DNA of 64,000 nt from Paenibacillus sp. FSL R5-0766 (GCF_037971845.1 NZ_CP150227.1:5208001-5272000), one strand, 5' to 3'; positions 26,738 to 35,541 are shown, numbered from the stretch's first letter. Numbers and translations: made by a program. Notes: a model not told the origin generated them from the sequence alone.

Positions 26738-27471
26738 AATTTCAGATCCTTTGCCCTTTCCAATGAAGATGAACTGCCAGACCTTGCTGTTAGCAAAGAT
26801 AAAATAACGTATCCAAAAAATTGAACCGCAAATACAATGACAACAAACTCAACCATTATGCTGTTCGCTGCATTAAAATCATTCACAAGATCCACAAAGA
26901 TCTTCCCCGGTCGGGATAATACATCCCACGAATTCCACCGATGAAATCTCCCAATGTAGACCCCTATACTGCTCAATAGCAAAATAACACCAACAACCAT
27001 CATGCTAATGTACTTATTTATTAATTGGTTTAACATGCCGTGGATTTGAATGATCGAACAAGTCGAGAGCAGCAATCCGATGATCGCTACGGCAAACGTC
27101 AGGGTGAGTCCATACCAAAAATCAATATTAACCCAAAATCTAACCTCCCCTTGAGCATCAAAATATCTGAATGAATGCAGAATCTCCGTAAAAAGATAGG
27201 CCGCATTGGGCAGAAAAAAGAGCCATACTCCACACATCAGCCCCATACATATCATGCTCGTTGTGGTTAATTTCTTATTGAATATGTATCTAATGCAGGA
27301 TGAGATGATAAATGGTACCCATGCCAGGAACATATCCCAACTTAAAAATCGATACATATTCGTATCTGTTTGGGCACGTAAATACATCACAATACCTAGA
27401 CAACAAAGAGTAGCCACGAGCAAGGTAACGATGAGTCGGAGATCTTGAACCGGATGTTTGTTATCTTTCAT
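26734..27471 (-). CDS. DUF1361 membrane protein
   Basis: A 245-residue integral membrane protein with about seven hydrophobic helices. Family signatures are FLSWDMFLAWVPFI near the N-terminus, LFFLPNAAYLFTE in the middle, and GRFHRWNSWDVLSRPG toward the end. DUF1361 proteins have no established function. The stop overlaps the start of the frameshifted gene downstream (ATGA type). Confidence 0.87.
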   Translation of the reverse strand: MKDNKHPVQDLRLIVTLLVATLCCLGIVMYLRAQTDTNMYRFLSWDMFLAWVPFIISSCIRYIFNKKLTTTSMICMGLMCGVWLFFLPNAAYLFTEILHSFRYFDAQGEVRFWVNIDFWYGLTLTFAVAIIGLLLSTCSIIQIHGMLNQLINKYISMMVVGVILLLSSIGVYIGRFHRWNSWDVLSRPGKIFVDLVNDFNAANSIMVEFVVIVFAVQFFGYVILSLLTARSGSSSSLERAKDLKL

Positions 27472-27512
27472 TTCTTTGCTTCTACTTCCTTTTCCTTGAT
27501 GAATGTTATACG

Positions 27513-27941
27513 TTATAAATACTTTTTAAATGCCTTGCTGGATTCTCCGTTGTACCCCAATTTCGTATAAAAGTGATGTGCTTCGTTTCTGGATGATCCG
27601 CTCGTAAGAAACACCTTCACACAATTTTTCTGCTCACATACATGCTCTATGTGTTTCATCAATTCAGATCCATATCCCTTGCTCTGCACATGTTCCGTAA
27701 TGATAACCCGCTCAACTACGCCGAATGGTCTATTTTCCACCAAAGCATCCAGACATATATGTAAATGAGCCGTTCCGATCACCTGATCACCCAGTTCATA
27801 CACAAACAAAAAACTGTTTGGGTTATTCCGAACTTCTTCAATCCGTTCTGCCAGTACCTTCGTGTTTAAGTTGTTTGGCAATAATTCTTTATACAGCCTT
27901 TCAATAACCTCTGCATCCCTAGCTTCTGCCTCTCTTATCAT
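27513..27941 (-). CDS. GNAT N-acetyltransferase
   Basis: A 142-residue acetyltransferase. Motif A is ITEHVQSKGYGSELMKHI and the C-terminal motif HHFYTKLGYNGESSKAFKK is typical of aminoglycoside/amine acetyltransferases. GGGAGGGGAAG precedes TTG-ATG; the ATG is taken as start. It is the third of three tandem same-direction GNAT genes. Confidence 0.87.
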   Translation of the reverse strand: MIREAEARDAEVIERLYKELLPNNLNTKVLAERIEEVRNNPNSFLFVYELGDQVIGTAHLHICLDALVENRPFGVVERVIITEHVQSKGYGSELMKHIEHVCEQKNCVKVFLTSGSSRNEAHHFYTKLGYNGESSKAFKKYL

Positions 27942-27958
27942 CAAGCTTCCCCTCCCTG

Positions 27959-28408
27959 TTACCTCACTTGATAACTTAAAATGATATCACCGTTGTCCTC
28001 GAATTCACCCGTGTCCTGAAATCCGCAACGTTTATACAGCGCATTTGCCGCAATGTTATGTGGAACATGGGATACCCTGATTTGCTGGCAGTCACTTCTC
28101 TCTTGCAACATATGAATCACTTCTTGAATGGCAAGTTTGCCGTAACCCCTCCCCTGGTACTTCTCATCAATCATGAAGCGCAGAATCCAGTAATACCCGT
28201 CATTGTAGATCTCGTTATCAAATAAAATAAAACCGACCATCTGATCCTCTGCCAAAATACCGTATGGTTTGGACGTAATTTCCTTCGTTGCATGAATCAA
28301 TGAATCCGCATTGCTGGCTACCAAATCCTGCTGATCTTCCCGTGGTTTAAGGTGGATGCACTCAAGTTCATTTTCTTTGGTTATAGGTTGTAACGTCACT
28401 TGCTCCAT
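27959..28408 (-). CDS. GNAT N-acetyltransferase, polyamine-acetyltransferase-like
   Basis: A 149-residue acetyltransferase resembling the spermine/spermidine type (BltD-like). It has FILFDNEIYNDGYYWILRFM, motif A MIDEKYQGRGYGKLAIQEVI, and ALYKRCGFQDTGEFEDNGD. The ATG at MEQVTLQP is preferred; an upstream GTG two codons earlier, closer to AGGAGAGAGG, is also possible. Confidence 0.85.
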   Translation of the reverse strand: MEQVTLQPITKENELECIHLKPREDQQDLVASNADSLIHATKEITSKPYGILAEDQMVGFILFDNEIYNDGYYWILRFMIDEKYQGRGYGKLAIQEVIHMLQERSDCQQIRVSHVPHNIAANALYKRCGFQDTGEFEDNGDIILSYQVR

Positions 28409-28440
28409 ACCCACAATCCTCTCTCCTTGCAACTTACTTA

Positions 28441-28851
28441 CTAAATTTTCTTGGTCAATATAATTTCCAAAGGTTGTGTATCGAGCAACAGAGCCCCTGC
28501 ATCAACATACCCCAGCTTTCGATAGAAATGTTGGGCATGTTCGTCTGATTGCGTTGAAGTCATCACCGTATCAAAGCCTTGTTGCTTCATTAAATTTTCC
28601 CAGTAATGTACCACTTTTTTGCCATATCCGCCGTTTCGATAGGGTTCATCAATCCAGACCATATTCATGAAGGGAAGGTTATCCCAAAAGTAACCGTACC
28701 TCATCCATCCAACTCTTGATCCCTCGTCCTCGTCCCATAGGATGAATATTTCTTTCTCACTAATCTTCGTTTTCACAAGTGGCTGATGGATATGCCGATC
28801 TCTTTCAATGATGTAGTCGTAGTCAGCTTCCGTTGCATACTCAATCTTCAT
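28441..28851 (-). CDS. GNAT N-acetyltransferase
   Basis: A 136-residue acetyltransferase. Motif A reads IDEPYRNGGYGKKVVHYW and the closing helix HAQHFYRKLGYVDAGALLL. AAGGGAG precedes MKIEYATEAD. It is the first of three GNAT genes transcribed in the same direction (gaps of 17-32 nt), which probably share a promoter. Confidence 0.85.
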   Translation of the reverse strand: MKIEYATEADYDYIIERDRHIHQPLVKTKISEKEIFILWDEDEGSRVGWMRYGYFWDNLPFMNMVWIDEPYRNGGYGKKVVHYWENLMKQQGFDTVMTSTQSDEHAQHFYRKLGYVDAGALLLDTQPLEIILTKKI

Positions 28852-28934
28852 TTGTATTACTCCCTTCATTAACTACGTCCATCATAACCCAAAATGTGGT
28901 ATATGCGAACAGTTCTTTCCTCTTTTTCTCCCAT

Positions 28935-28963
28935 GCCAAAAAACCACGGTTTCCCGTGGCTGC
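28935..28963 (-). terminator. Terminator after the deaminase gene
   Basis: GCCACGG-GAAA-CCGTGGT hairpin with a stable GAAA tetraloop, followed in minus-strand sense by six T residues. Confidence 0.92.
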
Positions 28964-28979
28964 ACCTGCTCTATTTTCC

Positions 28980-30209
28980 TCAATCCGCTGTTGATCCGCT
29001 GACCAATTGCCCCTTGTACCATACAGCCTGCCGCGCAGATCGCCGCGCAACGGCTTCCGCCGAACAACTCGCATGCACCAATACAAAACTCGCGGTGTCT
29101 CCTACCTTCGGCCATACCTGTTCCCCTTGTAAATCCAGCGGTGTGATACCCCCTGTTACGAATGCCAAAGATTGAGATAAGGACAGTTCGTCACTATATC
29201 CGTACAGTTCTGCGAAGCGTCCCGCTTTCTCAAGCATATCCCCATTGCCAAAAGGAGACCAATGATCCGTCAAGCTGTCTGTGGCCAGCTTCACGTTCAC
29301 GCCCATACGGTGGAGCATGGGAAGAGGCATCATCGTTCTGCCAATGGGCACCGTGGAAGCAATGCTCATCCCAAGCGAGGCCATTCGCTGCGCCATATCT
29401 TCTGCTTCCTGCTGCTCTGCGCGGGCGAACCAGAACGCATGACTTACCGTAACTTTACCCTGAAGCCCTGCTGCTTCGGTCAGATTTGCGAGTTCCAGCA
29501 GCGTTTGTTTGCCGGCCTGCCCGCCATCATGCAGATGAATATCGATGCCCGCCTGGTGCTGAACAGCCAGTTCAACCATGGCGTCCAGTGATTTCTCGAT
29601 CTGTTCGTCCACCGTATGAGGATCAAGTCCGCCCACATGCGTTGCCCCTTCCTTCATCGCTTGGCCCATAAGCTCCACTGAATGGGAGCGAAGCAGTCCA
29701 TGCTGCGGGAAAGCCACGATCTCCGAAGAGATTTTGCCCGAAAATGATTCCAGAGCCTGCCGCGTCGCTTCCAGTCTTTTCAAGCCACTGACGGGTTCAA
29801 TATTGCAATGACTACGTACATAAGTGGAGCCGTACCCCTGGATCAAGGTCAGAATACTCTCCGCTTGACGCTGGGCATCTGGTAGCAGCTTGGGCAACAG
29901 AACCTTCTCTTCTTCAATACGTTCGAAAATACTGGAGATACGTTTAACGGCTGTCCACGGCCCATCGTAGTAGGTTTTATCCAGATGAATATGTGCCTCC
30001 TCGAACGAAGGTAACAGCAGAAGTCCCTTGGCATCTACTTGTGGTAGATCGCTAGACAGCGGGTTGTTTCCTTCCACGATTGCTGCGATCACTCCATCTT
30101 CAATCCGCAGATGAGCGGGGCTTGTCCGTGTCCCCGTCACCTGTTGCACTTCCCGAATATAACTCCGCTCCACAGTCACGTTTGTTAACCAATAAGCCTG
30201 CTTCATCAT
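28980..30209 (-). CDS. Amidohydrolase, cytosine deaminase-like
   Basis: A 409-residue metal-dependent amidohydrolase of the cytosine deaminase subgroup. Metal ligands are in EEAHIHLDKTYY (HxH), a later His in IDIHLHDGG, VSHAFWF, and the Asp in LATDSLTDHWSPFGNGDM. The HLDKT motif is typical of cytosine/isoguanine-type deaminases. The exact substrate is not decided. GAGGGATG lies before two adjacent ATG codons. The region is G+C-rich compared with the lanthipeptide island to its right. Confidence 0.85.
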   Translation of the reverse strand: MMKQAYWLTNVTVERSYIREVQQVTGTRTSPAHLRIEDGVIAAIVEGNNPLSSDLPQVDAKGLLLLPSFEEAHIHLDKTYYDGPWTAVKRISSIFERIEEEKVLLPKLLPDAQRQAESILTLIQGYGSTYVRSHCNIEPVSGLKRLEATRQALESFSGKISSEIVAFPQHGLLRSHSVELMGQAMKEGATHVGGLDPHTVDEQIEKSLDAMVELAVQHQAGIDIHLHDGGQAGKQTLLELANLTEAAGLQGKVTVSHAFWFARAEQQEAEDMAQRMASLGMSIASTVPIGRTMMPLPMLHRMGVNVKLATDSLTDHWSPFGNGDMLEKAGRFAELYGYSDELSLSQSLAFVTGGITPLDLQGEQVWPKVGDTASFVLVHASCSAEAVARRSARQAVWYKGQLVSGSTAD

Positions 30210-30359
30210 GTCATCCCTCTTTTCTTACCCGGCATTACGCCCCCCGGATACCGATTGATCTATGATCCATGGTACCATACGGTTTCACCGGGCAAAAATA
30301 CGTAAAAGGTTGGTGTTCCATATGCGGAACGTTTGGCTCGCTATGGATCAAAGAATGCC

Positions 30360-30384
30360 AAAAAACAGACACAATCCAGTGCCT
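30360..30384 (-). terminator. Terminator downstream of the ogt remnant
   Basis: CAGGCAC / GTGTCTG stem (one G-T pair) followed in minus-strand sense by six T residues. It lies 70 nt past the stop codon of the ogt fragment. It may once have ended that gene and may now end read-through from the lanthipeptide operon. Confidence 0.7.
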
Positions 30385-30454
30385 GTCCTACGCGTTCAAT
30401 CTCCTATCAGAGATTTATTTTCCATCCATCTGTCTATACATTCATCCAATCTCA

Positions 30455-30512
30455 TTAAAAACCAAACCGCGCATGCCCTTCATCCGTCATGCCTTCAATG
30501 TGCTGGTCGCTT
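30455..30512 (-). pseudogene. Remnant of an O6-methylguanine-DNA methyltransferase C-terminus
   Basis: The minus strand encodes QHIEGMTDEGHARFGF-stop, aligning residue by residue with the last residues of the intact gene at 39906 (EQIEGVTDGGHARFHF-stop). The DNA is about 80% alike over 45 nt and in the same orientation. Everything upstream of this tail is missing: the sequence changes at about 30512 into an alkD fragment on the other strand. Confidence 0.8.
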
Positions 30513-30514
30513 AA

Positions 30515-30750
30515 GTAAACGCTCTAATAGCATACAAAATTTATTATGTAAATATGACGCTTGCTTGGACTATCTCCAGGCTTTATGAAGATAAACATGA
30601 AGTGATATGGATAATCTGAAGTATACTGCTCCGAATGATTTTTCACATCATAAGTCTCTCCAGAAAATAACGGAATCCTCTCGCGTTGATCGAGAGAGTA
30701 AGCAGAGGATCCGCAGCATGAACCGAAAAGTAAAGAACCGGGGTAATTCC
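30515..30750 (+). pseudogene. Remnant of an AlkD-type DNA alkylation repair protein C-terminus
   Basis: The plus strand reads IYYVNMTLAWTISRLYEDKH, then EV, then after a one-base frameshift near 30606 MDNLKYTAPNDFSHHKSLQK, followed by ITESSRVDRESKQRIRSMNR. This matches the intact AlkD-like protein at 40503 (AYYVKMAVAWAISMAYVKQP; then LQKITESYRVDPESKQMIRS). The N-terminal two-thirds are absent. Orientation is opposite to the ogt remnant it abuts. Confidence 0.85.
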
Positions 30751-30824
30751 ATGCATGACTGGAGAGAGAGGACGTTCGAGACGAAGCATTTAATGTGAAA
30801 ACTGTCGGTGGCGGGTCATAATCC

Positions 30825-31658
30825 TTATTTCTTCTTTAAAACCGCCGCGAAAGACTCACCCTCCGCTTGATACTCTCCGCCATTCACATCTGCGTATATT
30901 TTTTCGAGAGTAAATCCGGCATCATTCACTTCTTTTTCCAGACTTTCAATCGTAAAATGTTGATTCCAGTAGTGATAATTAACTAGCTCACCATCTCCAA
31001 AAACGAGAACATTTTTTGACAAAGTCACATGATCAGGGTATTTTATTGAAGCAAATAAAGATAAATGTTTATTATCCGAAAATGGATTATCTTTTCTAGT
31101 TAAACCCCACATAAAATTTTGCTCAAATTTTTCGTAACTATTCTCCGATAACACATCTAATAGAACTAATCCTTCGGACTTTAAACCACGATGGATATTG
31201 CTAAGTATTTTTCTTCTGTTTTCCGGATTAAAGACACTATAGATTTCATAGATTAGTAGAGCAAGATCAAACTCCTGTTCAATCTCAATGTTAGTCATAT
31301 CTTCGATTCTGTAATCTATTATTAAACCCTTTTTTTGGGCTTCGTGAACTGCGTATTCAATTGATTTTTCATTAAAATCCACACCAACAACCTCATATCC
31401 CCTAGCAGCTAAACTTTGGGAATACAGGCCTGGGCCACAACCTAAATCAATGATCTTTTTATACTTCGTCAACGGTGCAATTTCGCTAATAAAATTAACA
31501 GTTTCATCAATAAAATCGTTCCCCTTGCTTCCACCAGGAATATTTTCATCAAAATGAGCTTTCAAAACAAAGTCAGCACGGTTTGAGTCAAGCCAGATTT
31601 GTACTGATCCTTCCTCAAATGGCTCGGGAATTTTAGCTATATCCAGTAATTTCTCCAT
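30825..31658 (-). CDS. SAM-dependent methyltransferase in the lanthipeptide cluster
   Basis: A 277-residue class I methyltransferase. The SAM loop IIDLGCGPGLYSQSLAARG and acidic motif II VVGVDFNEKSIEYA are clear. An N-terminal segment (EPFEEGSVQIWLDSNRADFV, then GGSKGNDFID) and the C-terminal FTLEKIYADVNGGEY are typical of small-molecule methyltransferases. AGAGGTGA precedes the ATG. It is the last gene in the direction of the lanthipeptide operon, about 147 nt after the second precursor and separated by a 12-bp hairpin. A tailoring role (for example N-terminal methylation) is inferred from position only. Confidence 0.85.
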   Translation of the reverse strand: MEKLLDIAKIPEPFEEGSVQIWLDSNRADFVLKAHFDENIPGGSKGNDFIDETVNFISEIAPLTKYKKIIDLGCGPGLYSQSLAARGYEVVGVDFNEKSIEYAVHEAQKKGLIIDYRIEDMTNIEIEQEFDLALLIYEIYSVFNPENRRKILSNIHRGLKSEGLVLLDVLSENSYEKFEQNFMWGLTRKDNPFSDNKHLSLFASIKYPDHVTLSKNVLVFGDGELVNYHYWNQHFTIESLEKEVNDAGFTLEKIYADVNGGEYQAEGESFAAVLKKK

Positions 31659-31710
31659 TTTTTCACCTCTATTGAATTTTTATTGGTTGGTTTGTATCTA
31701 AAATAATGCG

Positions 31711-31747
31711 TTGCTTAGCTGAAGATCAGCTAAAATCAGCTAAGCAA
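31711..31747. promoter_or_regulatory. 12-bp stem-loop between precursor and methyltransferase genes
   Basis: TTGCTTAGCTGA pairs perfectly with TCAGCTAAGCAA across a 13-nt loop. No proper T-run follows on the minus strand (CGCATTATTTTAG), so it is more likely an RNA-stabilising or attenuating hairpin than a full terminator. Placed after the precursor genes, it could raise precursor mRNA relative to the methyltransferase message. Confidence 0.65.
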
Positions 31748-31805
31748 CCAGTTATTGAAGTTAGTAAAATGGCGCGTTTTTTTGCAGTTCTATTTCATAG
31801 ATTTT

Positions 31806-31934
31806 TTAACAGCTGTTACTGATTGTTGAAAGGAACGTAGTTACAGTCCATGTGGTTGTAATTGTTCCATCCACAGCTTGGCCTTTACCTTCTTTGTCTT
31901 TTGCTAATTTTTGCAATTCCAATACTGCATTCAT
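31806..31934 (-). CDS. Class III lanthipeptide precursor, second copy
   Basis: A 42-residue peptide. The leader MNAVLELQKLAKDKEGKG contains the LELQKL motif that class III/IV synthetases recognise. The Thr-rich C-terminal half (GTITTTWTVTTF) ends in LSTISNSC: Ser-x2-Ser-x2-Cys, the spacing from which labionin or (methyl)lanthionine rings form. GGAGGTGAAAACA precedes the ATG, identical to the first copy. The leader/core boundary is not determinable by eye. Confidence 0.92.
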   Translation of the reverse strand: MNAVLELQKLAKDKEGKGQAVDGTITTTWTVTTFLSTISNSC

Positions 31935-31971
31935 TGTTTTCACCTCCTTTTTCCGGAATGATACTCACTTT

Positions 31972-32097
31972 TTAGCAATGATTACTTAATGTTGAAAGAA
32001 AAATGGTTACTGTAATTGTTGTTACTGTTGCTTCCACGGCATGACCTTTGCCCTCTTTGTTATTGGATAATTTCTGCAATTCCAACACTGCATTCAT
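31972..32097 (-). CDS. Class III lanthipeptide precursor, first copy
   Basis: A 41-residue peptide, paralogous to the next gene: MNAVLELQKLSNNKEGKG leader, then HAVEATVTTITVTIF and the C-terminal LSTLSNHC. Leader, ribosome site and the SxxSxxC end are conserved between copies. The middle of the core differs: this copy lacks Trp and has more Val/Ile. It lies 65 nt downstream of the synthetase stop codon with AGGAGGTG before its ATG. Confidence 0.93.
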   Translation of the reverse strand: MNAVLELQKLSNNKEGKGHAVEATVTTITVTIFLSTLSNHC

Positions 32098-32162
32098 TGT
32101 TTTCACCTCCTCCTAAAATTTATGTTCAACAATATACCCATATATTTCTCAACTAATTTTTA

Positions 32163-34775
32163 TTAACTCGTTACTGAAACATCGTGAGCTTTAGTTCTTG
32201 TCAGAAATTCATTTGAATTGACTAGTGGCAACCAATAGAGCGGGTTATCTTTGACGATCCCCATCAATGCCAGTATTATTCCCGAGCTACCTGTATACAC
32301 ATCATCCGCTAGCCTATATGAGAATTGACCCGGGTATACATAATATCCATTTTTATCAATTAAGAATAAATTAAGCAGGCTCAATACCTCTTTAATAATT
32401 ACTTCACGATCCCCGTTATTTTTCATCAAAGAAGGAATTAAAAGGAAGCTTCCTGCCCCATCGAACAACCCACCACTAATAGTGGAACAGATCTGTGACA
32501 ACTTTGTAATCGCATTGATTTCTTCTTGATAAGCCTCTTCTCCACTTACATGATTTAGAAACCATATTGCAATTCCAATTCCAATCGACCCTCCTGAAAG
32601 ATAGGGCAATTGACGATTTCGATTATCCAATGTTTGTAGGGAGCCGGTTACCTCATCAAATATTGTTTTTTCTAGATCCTCCTTTATTAATTGTCTAGCT
32701 CTCTCCAAATACTGTTTATCATCCGTGATGGAATACATGGCGGAATAAAAGAGAGAGACACCTGATAACCCATCAATTACTCCTATCCCTACTGCCATCC
32801 AATCATTCGTGTTAAACCGCGCATCGTTATTTCGATTTCTTTCAATTGACTCTTCAATTTCCTTCGCAAACTGTAAATATTCATCGTTTTCTGTCTCGAT
32901 ATATAAACTAATGACGAACAGTCCTATTCCTGAAAGACCTGAGCGCAAAGAAATATTGGATTCGTTCATATTAGCTCTTATGTTCTTCAATTCATTTAAG
33001 ACAACTGCCTCATAACCTGTTTCATACAATAAAGCCAATATCCCTGTTTTCCCATCAAACATACCATTGGCTTCAATAGTATTTAAATTTCCTAACAAAA
33101 AGTCTTGGATCCACTTATCGACTTCTAGAGAGTTCGTATTATTTTTGATAAGTGTAAAAGCAGCACCAGTCCCACCAGTTAAAAAGTTGAATTTACCCCC
33201 ATTCATCTCAAACTGGCGGATATCTCCATGAACAAATCTTTCATCATTTGTTAAATTATCCTGCATGCCCTCTATTAATTTCTTCGTGATTGAGGAGATG
33301 TTAAAGTCACTTGTTTTATCAGAAAGGACCATTTCTTTAGGAAAATACTCTTGGTAATTTCTTATTTTTTGGTCACATTTCTCCTGTAAATCTACAATAA
33401 ATTGGTAAAATGAGTCTTCATAAATCTCTTTTATCCATCTGAAGTGATTGTATTGTAGGTACTCATCTAAAACTTCCGAAGATAACACTGGAAGAGCCAG
33501 ATACTTTGTTAATTTCTTTAATCCAAACCAATCTCTCGCTCCACTGATCTTCATTTCCTGGGATGCGAATCCGATGGTCATCATAGTGGGTTTGTCTTTG
33601 GAGGTTACATGCATAGCTGTTTCAAAATCAATTAGCCTCACGGTTAAGTCATCAGCCACCATTATATTCGCTGGCTGAAAATCACCCATGGCTATTCCTT
33701 TTTTATGCATCTGATCTATCAGTGTAAAAAGTTGCAACAATACCTTTTTAACATTTGCGGCATGATTACGCATACGCTCATCGTCTCTAAAGAATGGAAA
33801 GTGTTGAGCGAGCCACTGCCTTAAGTCTCCTCCTTCAATGAATTCCTCCACCAAAAAGTAGTGCTCCCATTCTTGAAAATACTCTATTAAACTTACAACG
33901 CCCGTTACATCTTTAAGCTTCGCTAAAGCATCATATTCCTTTATCTGTCTCGATAAGGAGTCATGAGCTGAACCGTCCAAACCAGCATTTGGTCTGGCTT
34001 CCTTGATAATCACATTCAGGTTATCTTTCTTTCGAGTCGCACGGTATACCCCACCCGCATTACTATAGCTAAGTGCACTTTCAATCTCATATCGCTCTAA
34101 ATTGCCATCCCCTTTAGTTTCCAGATCATCAGAATAATTTAGTGAATTCAGATAATCATCAAAATCTTTCACAAAATCAGGAACCTGATAAAAGGGCGTT
34201 CTCTCATCTTTAACTAGATTACCTTGTTCATCCTTAATACAATGTTCTCCATATTCATTATATACACTTCTGAATCCACCATATCTGTAAAATACATTAC
34301 TATTTTTCCATCTCTTATCACTAAGTATATACGCGCCTTTCTTAAACCCTTGGGTTGCTAGACATAACATGTCTAACAATTTTACAAAGACATTGTTATT
34401 CACAGGGTATATTGTTATAAACTTCCCCGAAGAAGCACGATTGGCATTCTTCGAATTCGTTTTGATAAAACTTTGTCTATCCTTGAGGTGCTTGAACTCA
34501 ATCCGCTCATCTATACATAATTTAGAAACCTGATCTAACAGGTTCTGTGATTCTTCGAATAACGCTGTAACATGAATTTTCCATCCCTGATCAGGAAGTC
34601 GTGAACCTTTAACATGATAGTGCTTCCAAACCGATTCACGATCTGAGATAACCGCATATGTATCAGGAATGTCACCAAGTTCATACCTATTCTGCTTTTT
34701 TGCATCATTCTCCAATTTACCGTAATATTCCGAGTTTGGTTTTAAATATAGATTGTATAGCATATTTCCTTCCAT
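32163..34775 (-). CDS. Class III lanthionine synthetase (LanKC)
   Basis: An 870-residue three-domain enzyme that phosphorylates Ser/Thr of the precursors, eliminates phosphate and cyclises onto Cys. Residues about 1-220: lyase domain. About 235-480: kinase domain with GGVYRATRK loop, Lys258 in VIIKEA, catalytic Asp365 in MGDFQPANIM and Asp383 in LIDFE. About 500-850: LanC-like cyclase with the Gly-rich repeats GMFDGKTGI, RSGLSGIGL, GLSGVSLFY, YLSGGSIGIGI, GGLFDGAG and YTGSSGI. The Cys/His zinc ligands of LanC are replaced (YLSGG and SGGLFDG), which defines class III rather than IV. GGAGGGG precedes the ATG. Confidence 0.95.
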   Translation of the reverse strand: MEGNMLYNLYLKPNSEYYGKLENDAKKQNRYELGDIPDTYAVISDRESVWKHYHVKGSRLPDQGWKIHVTALFEESQNLLDQVSKLCIDERIEFKHLKDRQSFIKTNSKNANRASSGKFITIYPVNNNVFVKLLDMLCLATQGFKKGAYILSDKRWKNSNVFYRYGGFRSVYNEYGEHCIKDEQGNLVKDERTPFYQVPDFVKDFDDYLNSLNYSDDLETKGDGNLERYEIESALSYSNAGGVYRATRKKDNLNVIIKEARPNAGLDGSAHDSLSRQIKEYDALAKLKDVTGVVSLIEYFQEWEHYFLVEEFIEGGDLRQWLAQHFPFFRDDERMRNHAANVKKVLLQLFTLIDQMHKKGIAMGDFQPANIMVADDLTVRLIDFETAMHVTSKDKPTMMTIGFASQEMKISGARDWFGLKKLTKYLALPVLSSEVLDEYLQYNHFRWIKEIYEDSFYQFIVDLQEKCDQKIRNYQEYFPKEMVLSDKTSDFNISSITKKLIEGMQDNLTNDERFVHGDIRQFEMNGGKFNFLTGGTGAAFTLIKNNTNSLEVDKWIQDFLLGNLNTIEANGMFDGKTGILALLYETGYEAVVLNELKNIRANMNESNISLRSGLSGIGLFVISLYIETENDEYLQFAKEIEESIERNRNNDARFNTNDWMAVGIGVIDGLSGVSLFYSAMYSITDDKQYLERARQLIKEDLEKTIFDEVTGSLQTLDNRNRQLPYLSGGSIGIGIAIWFLNHVSGEEAYQEEINAITKLSQICSTISGGLFDGAGSFLLIPSLMKNNGDREVIIKEVLSLLNLFLIDKNGYYVYPGQFSYRLADDVYTGSSGIILALMGIVKDNPLYWLPLVNSNEFLTRTKAHDVSVTS

Positions 34776-34849
34776 ACATAACCCCTCCGATTTAGCTTTA
34801 ACGTACTCTATTATCGAAATAATTAACGTTGTTAGACGAATTACATATT

Positions 34850-34884
34850 AAAACAGCCTTCAAAAAAATTTTTGAGCCTGTTTT
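34850..34884 (-). terminator. Terminator-like hairpin between exporter and LanKC genes
   Basis: AAAACAGGCTCAAAAA pairs with TTTTTGAAGGCTGTTTT in minus-strand sense, ending in TTTTAAT. It lies in the only sizeable gap (124 nt) of the exporter-to-synthetase stretch, so it could attenuate read-through, leaving LanKC and the precursors to a second promoter. Confidence 0.6.
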
Positions 34885-34899
34885 ATAAACTTGTCATTC

Positions 34900-35541
34900 T
34901 TAAAATTCTTTCCTTCGGTATATTAGAATAGCAGACCATAAAGATACAATATAGACAATAACACCAAATATTAAGTAAATAATCGGGGCAAGTAGATCTG
35001 GATTGTTCGGGTTAAAGAATGATGCCACATAACCAACCAAGCTTTGTGAAACAATCGTAATCAATATCGCCCCACCTACACTCCCCAATGTAATGGAATC
35101 CGATTTTTCTGGACCAAAGATGTAGTACAGTGGAAAGTTTATTGCACCAGTGAGAAGAACTGCGAAAATCCCAAAAAAGATAGAATCGGACATCTCATTG
35201 ATCGGCGTGCCTGACACCAGATCATATATATAAAAGATGCTATACGATAGTATAACTCCGTAAATTACCACCAAAAAATAGAAGAGGTAGTGACTTTGTA
35301 CAATAGTACTTCTACTGACAGGTAGAGTAAGAACATATTTATCATAACCCGACTTACCCTCGAATTTGATTACGTCAAGGGCAGACATCACCATAAGCAA
35401 GATATTTAACAGTGCAACTAACCGATGCATAGAGGCATCTGCAAATGTTAAAATGATGACCGATAACAGTATGGCCAGTCCCGTATATAAAAAGGAACTC
35501 CGATAAACTAAATAATAACTTGTCAATAATAAACCGTTCAT
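34900..35541 (-). CDS. ABC-2 type permease of the lanthipeptide cluster
   Basis: A 213-residue membrane protein with six hydrophobic helices. The loop KFEGKSGYDKYVLTLPVSRS, then IVQSHY, is typical of the ABC2_membrane_5-type permeases that partner with single ATPases in peptide export or immunity. Its ATG directly abuts the upstream ATPase stop codon, so the two form a unit. Expected role is export of, or self-protection against, the lanthipeptide. Confidence 0.85.
   Translation of the reverse strand: MNGLLLTSYYLVYRSSFLYTGLAILLSVIILTFADASMHRLVALLNILLMVMSALDVIKFEGKSGYDKYVLTLPVSRSTIVQSHYLFYFLVVIYGVILSYSIFYIYDLVSGTPINEMSDSIFFGIFAVLLTGAINFPLYYIFGPEKSDSITLGSVGGAILITIVSQSLVGYVASFFNPNNPDLLAPIIYLIFGVIVYIVSLWSAILIYRRKEF

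Noticed and set aside
30262..30588. Plus-strand frames in the gap right of the deaminase
   Set aside because: The DNA is better explained by a terminator and the ogt/alkD remnants; frames lack ribosome sites.
32163..34775. Classification of the synthetase as class IV (LanL)
   Set aside because: The cyclase domain lacks the Cys-Cys-His zinc ligands, which class IV keeps.
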